Of a stretch of DNA of 64,000 nt, positions 1 through 8,147 are shown in pieces. Numbering within the stretch: the stretch's first letter is position 1; each line of letters begins with the position of its first letter. The DNA is from Pelagibacteraceae bacterium (GTDB taxonomy: Bacteria; Pseudomonadota; Alphaproteobacteria; Pelagibacterales; Pelagibacteraceae). The DNA lies in the NCBI GenBank assembly GCA_009693705.1, contig SHWS01000002.1, positions 1 through 64,000 of the forward strand, in the 5' to 3' direction. Under the pieces are notes generated by a model. That model did no database searches, had not been told where the DNA came from, and worked only from the letters and a program-made list of their open reading frames with translations. The translations under genes and the position numbers were made by a program.

Positions 1-501
1 ATCTAATTTTAACTTTTGTAAAAACTGTTTTTGTTTTTCAGCTTGTTCAATTCTTAAAATTGCTTGTTCTTTTCTTAAAAATAATTTTATATCCTTGGAT
101 CTTTCTTTTACTAATTTAATATCTTCTTTTAAAGACTGTTCTTTTAGCTTTATTTTTAATTCTTCTTCTTTTTGATTTTGTTTTTGTTTTTCAATTTTAT
201 CTTTTCGCTCTTTTTCGATTTGTTCTAATTTTAATCTTCTTTTTTCATCTTTTCTAAGAGTTTTATAATGACTTATAAAATTTTCAATTTTATCAAAAAA
301 ACCTTTAATATAATTTTCTAAAGAAAAATTAAATTTAAATTTAAACTCTGGATTAAAGTTAATTTGAAATCTAATAATTTTTGATATTAAACTGTTTTGA
401 TTAATATTTTTAGATTTTAAAGTTTTTTTATTTTTTTTTTTATCGTAAAATTTTTTTATTTTTAAATGAGTAATTTTTATTTTTTTTTTTATTTTTTTCA
501 T
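1..501 (-). CDS. Lys/Glu-rich coiled-coil hypothetical protein, C-terminus beyond window start
   Basis: Manual reverse-strand translation from ATG at 501 is open for 167 codons to base 1 (MKKIKKKIKITHLKIKKFYDKKK...KEQAILRIEQAEKQKQFLQKLKLD). Absent from the ORF track because no stop lies in the window. Confidence 0.6.
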   Translation of the reverse strand, partial: MKKIKKKIKITHLKIKKFYDKKKNKKTLKSKNINQNSLISKIIRFQINFNPEFKFKFNFSLENYIKGFFDKIENFISHYKTLRKDEKRRLKLEQIEKERKDKIEKQKQNQKEEELKIKLKEQSLKEDIKLVKERSKDIKLFLRKEQAILRIEQAEKQKQFLQKLKLD

Positions 502-530
502 TTTTAAAAGAAACTAATTATATCTATTAT

Positions 531-1721
531 TTATTGATAAATATAGTCTCTTGTAATTGGAGCAGAAGTATAATTTTTTGTTAATTGAAATTGATATACA
601 ACTTGTCCTCCCCATTTAAATGCCATTTCACATCCGGTTAAATAAAATTCCCACATTCTAAAAAATTTCTCATCAAACATTTTAATAATCCTTTCTTTGT
701 TATTAATGCAATTCTCTTTCCAGTGCCTAAGCGTATAAGCATAATGTAATCTTAACACTTCAATATCTGTCAATATTAATCCAGCATTTTCGATCGGAGT
801 GGTTACTTCACTCAAACTTGGAGTATATCCCCCTGGAAAAATATACTTTGTAATCCAGGGATGTGGATCTCTAGGTGGATTTGCTGATCCTATGGTATGT
901 ATTAATGAAACTCCGTTTTCTTCAAGTAATTTTTCAACTTGTGAAAAAAATTTTTTATAAAATTTTCTTCCGACATGCTCAAACATTCCAACACTTACTA
1001 TTCTATCAAATTTTTCATCTAACTCTCTATAATCCATTAATTTAAAAGTTACTTTATTTTCCAAATTAAGCTCTTTCACTTTATTATTACAATAATTAAG
1101 TTGATTTTCTGATAAGGTTATACCCGTAACTCTGCAATTAGTTGATTTAGCAATATCAATTGCTAAAGATCCCCATCCACATCCAATGTCTAAAACTTTT
1201 TGCTTAGGTTGTATATTAAGTTTTTTAATAATGTGTTGAATTTTATTATTCTGGGCTGTTTCTAAACTGTCATTTTTATCTTTAAAATATGCACAAGAGT
1301 ATTGCCGCTTTGGGTCAAGAAATAAATCATATAAACCATCTGAAATATCATAATGATGAGAAACATTCATTTTTGATTTTTTTATAAAATTGAAATTGGT
1401 AATATATCTGTAAGAACCTCGGAATTTATTTAATAAATAACTAAAAATATTAATTGGATTTCTTCCAATATTCATTAGAGCAAGATCTAAGAAATCACTA
1501 AGCGAACCATTTTCAATTACAATTTCTCCATTAGTGTAGCCTTCACCAAAATATAGATCTGGATGAATTAATAGCTTATAATTCAGACTCTTATTTAGTA
1601 TTTTAACTTTTATTGGATTATTTTTTTCAGGATTTCCTATAATGTAATTTTTTAAGTCTACATCAACTAAAATAAACCCACTTTTATTAAAAACTTTATT
1701 TAAGAATCTTGCTAAGTACAT
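531..1721 (-). CDS. cfa: Cyclopropane-fatty-acyl-phospholipid synthase family SAM methyltransferase
   Basis: VLDIGCGWGSLAIDIAK SAM motif, SHHYDISDGLYDLFLDPKRQYSCAYF and SVGMFEHVGRKFYKKFF motifs of the CFA synthase family. Confidence 0.9.
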   Translation of the reverse strand: MYLARFLNKVFNKSGFILVDVDLKNYIIGNPEKNNPIKVKILNKSLNYKLLIHPDLYFGEGYTNGEIVIENGSLSDFLDLALMNIGRNPINIFSYLLNKFRGSYRYITNFNFIKKSKMNVSHHYDISDGLYDLFLDPKRQYSCAYFKDKNDSLETAQNNKIQHIIKKLNIQPKQKVLDIGCGWGSLAIDIAKSTNCRVTGITLSENQLNYCNNKVKELNLENKVTFKLMDYRELDEKFDRIVSVGMFEHVGRKFYKKFFSQVEKLLEENGVSLIHTIGSANPPRDPHPWITKYIFPGGYTPSLSEVTTPIENAGLILTDIEVLRLHYAYTLRHWKENCINNKERIIKMFDEKFFRMWEFYLTGCEMAFKWGGQVVYQFQLTKNYTSAPITRDYIYQ

Positions 1722-1722
1722 T

Positions 1723-2604
1723 TTATAAAGATCTTATTGAAAAATTTAATTTATCTAGATTTTCTATTAATTCTTTTTCATCTTTTGAATTTAGAATACT
1801 TAAAGGAGGTAAAATATTTTTATAGATTTGATCTTTATTTACATTTGCATAATAAGTATGAAGTCCTGATATTAAATTATATTTATCAAAAACTTCTCTA
1901 ACATCACATAAAAGCTTATTTGATGTTGAATCAGATCCTAAAAAAAAATCATCAAAAACTTTTCTAGACAATTTAGCGGTAACATTGCATGTTGCTGTAA
2001 TAATACCACTGCAACCTAACTCTAAACCTTTTAATAACTTTAATTCAGATCCTGGAAATACTAAAAAATTTTCTATTTTTAAATTTTCGTACAAATTGTA
2101 TGTACTATCTTTAACTCCCACTATTTGTTTTGGAAACTTTTCTACTAACTTTTTTATACAGTCAATACTGAATTTATATCCAGAAAGTTTTTCAAAGTTA
2201 TAAAGTATTATTTTACAATCATATAATTTATTTATTATTTTTGAATAAAAATTAACAACATCTTCATCTTGATATTTATAGTAAGCTGGGGGCATTATTA
2301 AAAATTTATCAAAACCAAGCTGCATTGAAATTTGCATTAAATTAATTGTATCCCACAACGAATTGGTACCAGTTCCAATAATAAAATTTTCTCTGTAAGA
2401 ACTATTTGATAGTTCATTTATTAGTTGAATTTTTTCGCTTAAAGAAACTAACTGTGATTGACCAGTGCTTCCAAAAAAAACTACCCCGTGACAACCATAA
2501 TCAATAATATTTTCAGCATGTTTTATAGTTTTATCAATATTTAATGATAAATCATTATTGATTATTGATAGTGATGCCCCATAAATTCCTTTTATTAAGC
2601 TCAT
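1723..2604 (-). CDS. Dihydrodipicolinate synthase / N-acetylneuraminate lyase (DapA/NanA) family protein
   Basis: TIM-barrel family motifs: FFGSTGQSQLVSLSEK, LYNFEKLSGYKF, Schiff-base-like IVGVKDS. Confidence 0.8.
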   Translation of the reverse strand: MSLIKGIYGASLSIINNDLSLNIDKTIKHAENIIDYGCHGVVFFGSTGQSQLVSLSEKIQLINELSNSSYRENFIIGTGTNSLWDTINLMQISMQLGFDKFLIMPPAYYKYQDEDVVNFYSKIINKLYDCKIILYNFEKLSGYKFSIDCIKKLVEKFPKQIVGVKDSTYNLYENLKIENFLVFPGSELKLLKGLELGCSGIITATCNVTAKLSRKVFDDFFLGSDSTSNKLLCDVREVFDKYNLISGLHTYYANVNKDQIYKNILPPLSILNSKDEKELIENLDKLNFSIRSL

Positions 2605-2650
2605 AGAAATTAAATTAACATTATTATAAATATAAGAACTATATCAATAA

Positions 2651-3589
2651 ATGAATAAAATAAATCATAATTTAATTATTGGTTCTGGAGTTTTAGGAGC
2701 TTATTTATCTAAAGAGATTTTAAAAAAAAAAGAAAAAGTAATTGTCGCTTCTAGATCACTTAAAAAAAAATTTAAAAATTATAGTTTTCTAAATATACAT
2801 AATCAAATAAAATTCGAAAAATTAAATATTAAAAACAAAAAAGAAATAATAAGAATTATAAAAAAATATAATCCAGATAAAATTTATTATTTCAGTGGAC
2901 AAAGCTCTTTAACAAAATCCTATAAATTAAGAAATCAAACTTATACTTCACATTATATTGGTGTAAAAAATTTTCTGGATGTTATGAAAGAAAATAAATT
3001 AAAATTTAAATTTTTTAAAGCAAACTCTGGTTATATTTTTTCACCTAGAGATGGATTTATTAAAATAAATTCTAAATTTTCAAGTAATAAAAATCCTTAT
3101 ATTCAATCTCAACAAAAAACTTTTAAAATGATTAAGAGTTATAGAAGATTTGGCCTAAAAACATTTAATTTAGTATTTATGCAAATAGAGTCGCCTTTAA
3201 GAGACAATAATTTTTTCATTAAAAAAGTTTGTTTAAGTGCAAAAAATAAAAAAAAAATTACCGTTGGAAATTTAAATACCTTTAGAGACTATTCCTGGAT
3301 AACCGAAATTGTTAAAATTGTTAAACTAATTTCTGAATCAAAACCACAAGACATTATATTATCTGCAGGTAAAAAAATTTCAGGTAAGGAAATTTTGAAT
3401 ATAGCTTATGGGATTAACAAATTAAATTATAAAAAATATTTTTTTGTTAGCAATAAATATTATAGAAAAAATGAAAAAAAAATTTTAATCAGTCATAAAC
3501 AAAATAATAATTATTTGCAAAAAAAATATGGTTTTAAATTTAAAATTTATGGAAAAAAATTAATTGAAAAAATGTATAACAATATATGA
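2651..3589 (+). CDS. NAD-dependent epimerase/dehydratase (GDP-mannose 4,6-dehydratase-like SDR), divergent active site
   Basis: N-terminal IIGSGVLGAYL Rossmann motif, KANSGYIFSPRDG, VGNLNTFRDYSWI as in GMD family; YxxxK is YIQSQ. Confidence 0.7.
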   Translation: MNKINHNLIIGSGVLGAYLSKEILKKKEKVIVASRSLKKKFKNYSFLNIHNQIKFEKLNIKNKKEIIRIIKKYNPDKIYYFSGQSSLTKSYKLRNQTYTSHYIGVKNFLDVMKENKLKFKFFKANSGYIFSPRDGFIKINSKFSSNKNPYIQSQQKTFKMIKSYRRFGLKTFNLVFMQIESPLRDNNFFIKKVCLSAKNKKKITVGNLNTFRDYSWITEIVKIVKLISESKPQDIILSAGKKISGKEILNIAYGINKLNYKKYFFVSNKYYRKNEKKILISHKQNNNYLQKKYGFKFKIYGKKLIEKMYNNI

Positions 3590-4524
3590 ATACAGGTATT
3601 TATTTGAGTTATACTGGTCTTGGTGCAAATTTACTGCACCTTTCATACTGCCACCAAATAGCAAAAAAATATGGTGCAGTTACTATAATAACATTATGTA
3701 AAAATTTAGAAGAAACCCTAAAAGATGATCCTTTAATTAAAAAAGTTTACTATTTAGATAAATATCAAAAAAAATTTTTTGATTTGTTTAAGTTAAGTAT
3801 AGTCTTAAAAAAATTTAAATTCACTAATTTGTTAATTTTTTACCCTAGTATTAGAATATATTTTGCGGCAAAATTAGCGGGGATTAATAATATTAAAATC
3901 TATAATTTTTTTAAAAAAAAAAATTTAAATTTAGTACAGGCTGCAAAAAAGTTAACAGAAAATTTTCTTAAAATTAATAAATGTCCTACAGAAACAAAGT
4001 TTTTTATAAAAAAAGAAAAATTAAATGAAATAAAGAAAAAGTATAATCAAGATAAATTTAAAATAGTTATAGGTGCGGGCTCATCTGGCGCCACCACAAG
4101 ATGGGGAGCTAAAAATTTTTCAGAATTAATCAATAGGTTAAATGAAACAGAGGACTATTTTTTTTTTATTTTATGTGGGCCAAATGAAAAAGATATTGAA
4201 AGTGAAATTATATCTAAAATTAAAAAAAAAAATTTTACTACATTAAGCAATAAAAAAATTGTAGATGTAATTCCTTATCTTTGTTTTGCTGATATGTATG
4301 TAGGAAATGATTCTTTTGGATCTCATATCACTTCTCAATCAGGTATAAAAAGTATTGTAATTCTTTTAGACAGTCCAAAAGCTTATACTGATTATAGTGA
4401 AAACCATTATCGGATTTTACCTAACAACTTTGATATAAATGATGTAACTCATGGATCTAATATAGATCCAAATTTAATTACTGTTGAAATGGTAATTAAT
4501 AAAATTAAAAATTTAAAAAATTAA
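3586..4524 (+). CDS. Glycosyltransferase family 9 (heptosyltransferase-like)
   Basis: GAGSSGATTRWGAKNFSELINRL and YVGNDSFGSHITSQSG match the GT9 pattern. Confidence 0.75.
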   Translation: MNTGIYLSYTGLGANLLHLSYCHQIAKKYGAVTIITLCKNLEETLKDDPLIKKVYYLDKYQKKFFDLFKLSIVLKKFKFTNLLIFYPSIRIYFAAKLAGINNIKIYNFFKKKNLNLVQAAKKLTENFLKINKCPTETKFFIKKEKLNEIKKKYNQDKFKIVIGAGSSGATTRWGAKNFSELINRLNETEDYFFFILCGPNEKDIESEIISKIKKKNFTTLSNKKIVDVIPYLCFADMYVGNDSFGSHITSQSGIKSIVILLDSPKAYTDYSENHYRILPNNFDINDVTHGSNIDPNLITVEMVINKIKNLKN

Positions 4525-5030
4525 TTACAATCTTTTAAAACAATATCTTTTGCCTCATTAACAATTGTTGCAAGTCTACTCAGTTCTGGGCTTATATCGG
4601 GATGAATTTTTTTCATAATTTTTTTATATGATGCAAGAACCTCTTGTTTATTATATTTCTTATTTGGATTTAAATTAAAAATTTTATAAGCCTCATCTCT
4701 TGAAATAGACTTTGTATTTAAATTTAAATTTGAATTATTAAAATTGAATCTGCCAGAATTTTTTAAAATTCTAAGTAAACCCCACAATCTAAAAATTTGA
4801 AATAAAGTTATACCTGCCTTACTTTTTATTAGCGTCAAAATAGCTATAACAAACGGAATAGAAAAAATATATTTACCTACAAAAACTGCAATTAAAGAAA
4901 TTAAAATTAGCACAATGATTAGAAAATTTTTTAAAAATCTAGAAATTTTTTTTGATGAAGAATTTACAAACCAGTTTAACAAAAAATAAAAAATAATAGA
5001 AACAATTAGTATTAAAAAAAAAATATTCAT
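4521..5030 (-). CDS. Membrane protein with C-terminal J domain (DnaJ type III, Pam18/Tim14-like architecture)
   Basis: N-terminal TM segments, C-terminal YKKIMKKIHPDISP with HPD motif. Start placed at internal Met (MNIFFLILIV) rather than ORF-track start 5135, which would overlap ptrB. Confidence 0.8.
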   Translation of the reverse strand: MNIFFLILIVSIIFYFLLNWFVNSSSKKISRFLKNFLIIVLILISLIAVFVGKYIFSIPFVIAILTLIKSKAGITLFQIFRLWGLLRILKNSGRFNFNNSNLNLNTKSISRDEAYKIFNLNPNKKYNKQEVLASYKKIMKKIHPDISPELSRLATIVNEAKDIVLKDCN

Positions 5031-5048
5031 ATAATAAATTAAATAATA

Positions 5049-7124
5049 ATGAAAATACCACAACTCGTAAAAAAAAAAGAAATTAAATCTTGTCACAACA
5101 CCACTTGGGAAGATAATTATAGCTGGATTCATCAAGAAAACATTTTAGAAGTATTAAAAGATAAAAATAAGTTAGACCCTGAGGTAAGAAAATATCTTGA
5201 AGAAGAAAATTTATTTACTGAGCATCACCTAAAAGATACAGAAATTTTACAAAAAAAATTATTTGAAGAAATTAAAGGAAGAATAAAATTAGATGATGAG
5301 TCGCTTCCCTATAGAGATCATACTTATGAATATTGGAATAAAACTACAAAATTAGGAAATTACTCAATTAAACTTCGTAAAAAAATTAACTCAAACATAA
5401 TCGAAGAAATTTGGAATGGTGACAAAGAAAAAAAACTTTTAGGAGTTGAATATTTTGGAATTGGCAGTTTAGAAGTTAGTAATAATGATAAATATTTAGG
5501 CTACTCATTAGACGTTAAGGGATCAGAATATTATACAATCTATATTAGAGAAATTAAAACTAATAAAATTATTACTAGAGAAATTTCTGATACTTCAGGG
5601 TCTATCACTTTTTCTTTAGATGATAATTATTTTTTTTATTCAAAGCTTGATGCAAACCACAGAGCTAGAAAAATTTATCGTCATACGATTGGAGATTTTG
5701 AAAAGGACGATGAATTAATTTTCGAAGAAAAAAGCGAAGCTTTTACCGTAGGCATTGGTTTAAGCTCAGATGAAAAATATTATTTTATATCTACTTCGGA
5801 TCATAATAGCTCTGAACAATATTACTTTAACGTTGATGAAAAAAAACCTCTTCCTAAATTAATTTTAGAAAGAGAAAAGGGAATTTTATATTCAGTAAAT
5901 TCCTGGAACAACAGATTTTATAATCACACAAATAAAGAAGCTGAAGATTTTAAGATAGATGTTTCGGATAGCTTAGATGTTCAAAATTGGAAACCATTTA
6001 TTTCTCCTAAAGCGGAGGTTTTAATCGGTGGTTGCACTTTTTTAAAAAATTGGATTATTAGATCAGAGACTTCTAATGCATTAGATAAATTGTTTGTAAG
6101 AAATATATCAACTGGAATAGAGGAGGAATTAATATTTTCTAACGAAAATGTTTATGTACCAAGCGTTTCTTTAATTCAAAGAGATAAGAATACTGATGAA
6201 ATTTATTTGAGTTATGCTTCTCCAAAAACTCCTTCGAGAACTTATTTGTATAATTTATCCTCTAAATCAAAAAAATTAGTTAAAGAACAAGAAATACCTT
6301 CAGGTCATAATCCTGATAATTATATTGTTGAAAGAGTTGAATTCAAATCTCATGATGGAAGGATGGTGCCACTTACTATTACTAGACATAAAAAAACTAA
6401 GATCGATGGTAATGCAAATTTATTACTTTATGGCTATGGATCTTATGGAAATTCTATAAGTCCGAGTTTTTCCTCAACAAAATTAAGTCTAATCGATAGA
6501 GATATCATATTGGCAACAGTCCATACTAGAGGTGGAATGGAAAAAGGCATGAGGTGGTGGAAGGAAGGAAAACTTACAAACAAAAAAAATACTTTTGAAG
6601 ATTATATACATGCTGCAAAATATTTAATTGATAAAAAATATTCATCGAAAGGTAAAATAATTGGTATGGGAGGTTCGGCCGGAGGTTTATTGATGGGAGC
6701 GGTAGTTAATCAAGCTCCTGATTTATTTTTAGGAATTATAATGGCAGTGCCATTTGTTGACTCTTTAACTACAAATTTAGACCACTCTTTACCCTTAACT
6801 ATTGGAGAATTTGAAGAATTTGGTAATGCCAAAGAAAACAAAAAACATTTTGATTATATTTTTTCTTATGCGCCATATAATAATATAAAAAAAATGGATT
6901 ATCCTCATATGCTAATTACAACAAGTTTGAGCGATAATAGAGTTTTATTTGATGAACCTACAAAATTTACCGCGAAGTTAAGAGAATATAAAACTGATAA
7001 CAATTTATTACTTTTAAAAACAGAAATGAATGCTGGACACGGTGGCAAATCAGGTAGAGATAGTGCGATAGAAGAAATAGCATTTGATTACGCATTTGCC
7101 CTAAAAATATCTAATAAAATTTAA
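5049..7124 (+). CDS. ptrB: Oligopeptidase B, S9 family prolyl-oligopeptidase-type serine peptidase
   Basis: Beta-propeller N-terminus, GMGGSAGGLLMGAVVNQAPDLF nucleophile region, C-terminal MNAGHGGKSGR. Confidence 0.9.
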   Translation: MKIPQLVKKKEIKSCHNTTWEDNYSWIHQENILEVLKDKNKLDPEVRKYLEEENLFTEHHLKDTEILQKKLFEEIKGRIKLDDESLPYRDHTYEYWNKTTKLGNYSIKLRKKINSNIIEEIWNGDKEKKLLGVEYFGIGSLEVSNNDKYLGYSLDVKGSEYYTIYIREIKTNKIITREISDTSGSITFSLDDNYFFYSKLDANHRARKIYRHTIGDFEKDDELIFEEKSEAFTVGIGLSSDEKYYFISTSDHNSSEQYYFNVDEKKPLPKLILEREKGILYSVNSWNNRFYNHTNKEAEDFKIDVSDSLDVQNWKPFISPKAEVLIGGCTFLKNWIIRSETSNALDKLFVRNISTGIEEELIFSNENVYVPSVSLIQRDKNTDEIYLSYASPKTPSRTYLYNLSSKSKKLVKEQEIPSGHNPDNYIVERVEFKSHDGRMVPLTITRHKKTKIDGNANLLLYGYGSYGNSISPSFSSTKLSLIDRDIILATVHTRGGMEKGMRWWKEGKLTNKKNTFEDYIHAAKYLIDKKYSSKGKIIGMGGSAGGLLMGAVVNQAPDLFLGIIMAVPFVDSLTTNLDHSLPLTIGEFEEFGNAKENKKHFDYIFSYAPYNNIKKMDYPHMLITTSLSDNRVLFDEPTKFTAKLREYKTDNNLLLLKTEMNAGHGGKSGRDSAIEEIAFDYAFALKISNKI

Positions 7125-7134
7125 CTTTTTCAAT

Positions 7135-7162
7135 CTTGAAATATTTTACTAATTCCTAAATA
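7135..7162 (+). promoter_or_regulatory. Putative heat-shock sigma-32 (RpoH)-type promoter for hsp20
   Basis: CTTGAAA (7135-7141), 13-nt spacer, CCTAAATA (7155-7162); resembles CTTGAAA-N(11-16)-CCCCATNT. Confidence 0.6.
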
Positions 7163-7168
7163 TAATTC

Positions 7169-7230
7169 GTGAGTCGCCTAATGGGGCTTACATAAAATAA
7201 ACTTGCTAAACAAAGGAGGAGTATATTATG
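7169..7230 (+). promoter_or_regulatory. Candidate ROSE-like RNA thermometer in hsp20 5'UTR
   Basis: Hairpin I GTGAGTCGCC-TAAT-GGGGCTTAC (9 pairs, one bulged G). Hairpin II CUUGCU (7202-7207)/AGGAG (7214-7218) pairs the conserved ROSE UYGCU motif with the Shine-Dalgarno, leaving the G unpaired. Confidence 0.6.
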
Positions 7231-7674
7231 ACAAGTAAGGATCTATCTATATTTAACTCTCTTAGACCTTTTTCAATTGGTTTTGACGATATGTTTGACC
7301 AATTTGAGAATATGCTGGGAAATGGAAATTTAACAATGCATTCAAATTATCCACCATACAACATCAGAAAAACTGGCAAAAACAATTATGCTATTGAAGT
7401 AGCATTAGCTGGCTTTAACAAAAATGATGTTGAGGTTGAGTTTGAGGATCATTTGTTAACTGTAAGAACTAAACAAGTTAATAAATTAGAAAATACAGAT
7501 ACCGATGGAGAAATTATTCACAAAGGTATTTCTCAAAGACAATTTGCAAGAACATTTACAATTGCAGATGATATCAAAGTAAATGATGCTGCACTTAAAG
7601 ATGGTATTTTAACAATATCTTGTGAAAGAATTATTCCAGAACATAAAAAGAAAAAACTTATCGAAATTAAATAA
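7228..7674 (+). CDS. ibpA: Hsp20/alpha-crystallin family small heat-shock protein
   Basis: alpha-crystallin domain: YAIEVALAGFNKNDVEVEFEDHLLTV, RQFARTFTIADDIKVNDAALKDGILTI; strong SD aaaggagga. Confidence 0.93.
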   Translation: MTSKDLSIFNSLRPFSIGFDDMFDQFENMLGNGNLTMHSNYPPYNIRKTGKNNYAIEVALAGFNKNDVEVEFEDHLLTVRTKQVNKLENTDTDGEIIHKGISQRQFARTFTIADDIKVNDAALKDGILTISCERIIPEHKKKKLIEIK

Positions 7675-7682
7675 GTTTAGCC

Positions 7683-7712
7683 TTACTTGCAGGATAAATT
7701 CTCCGCAAGTAA
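7683..7712. terminator. Bidirectional hairpin between convergent hsp20 and lipoprotein genes
   Basis: TTACTTGC (7683-7690) / GCAAGTAA (7705-7712), perfect 8 bp, plus inner GGA/TCC with bulged A; little U-tract. Confidence 0.5.
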
Positions 7713-7715
7713 TTA

Positions 7716-8021
7716 CTAAAAACATCCGTTTGATACAAATCCAATAACCTTCGAATCTGAATTTATTTCAAATCTTCTTTCACAAGGAATAGTGTATTTT
7801 TTGGTATTATAGACAAACACCATATTTCCTTTTTCATTTCTGAAATCTTCATCTGGCTTACCTAAATTCATTTGTAAATCAGTAGAGGATTTGCCAATAA
7901 ACTTACTTAAGTTTTCATTCTCTTTTTCAACAATTGCATCAGTTTTTTTCTTAATAGTCTGACATCCTGTAATCACAGCCATCATGATCAAAGAGATAAA
8001 AATAAATTTTATTTTTTTCAT
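7716..8021 (-). CDS. Small lipoprotein
   Basis: Signal peptide with lipobox (MMAVITGC), 101 aa. Confidence 0.65.
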   Translation of the reverse strand: MKKIKFIFISLIMMAVITGCQTIKKKTDAIVEKENENLSKFIGKSSTDLQMNLGKPDEDFRNEKGNMVFVYNTKKYTIPCERRFEINSDSKVIGFVSNGCF

Positions 8022-8147
8022 AATTCAACAATTATAAATGAATTGTGGCATAAATATAAACTTTTGAGTTGAATAATGTGAATAAACTCAAGTTTAAAAG
8101 AGTAATTTACAATAGAATCAATTACTTATCCTTTAAAGGGAGGAAAA

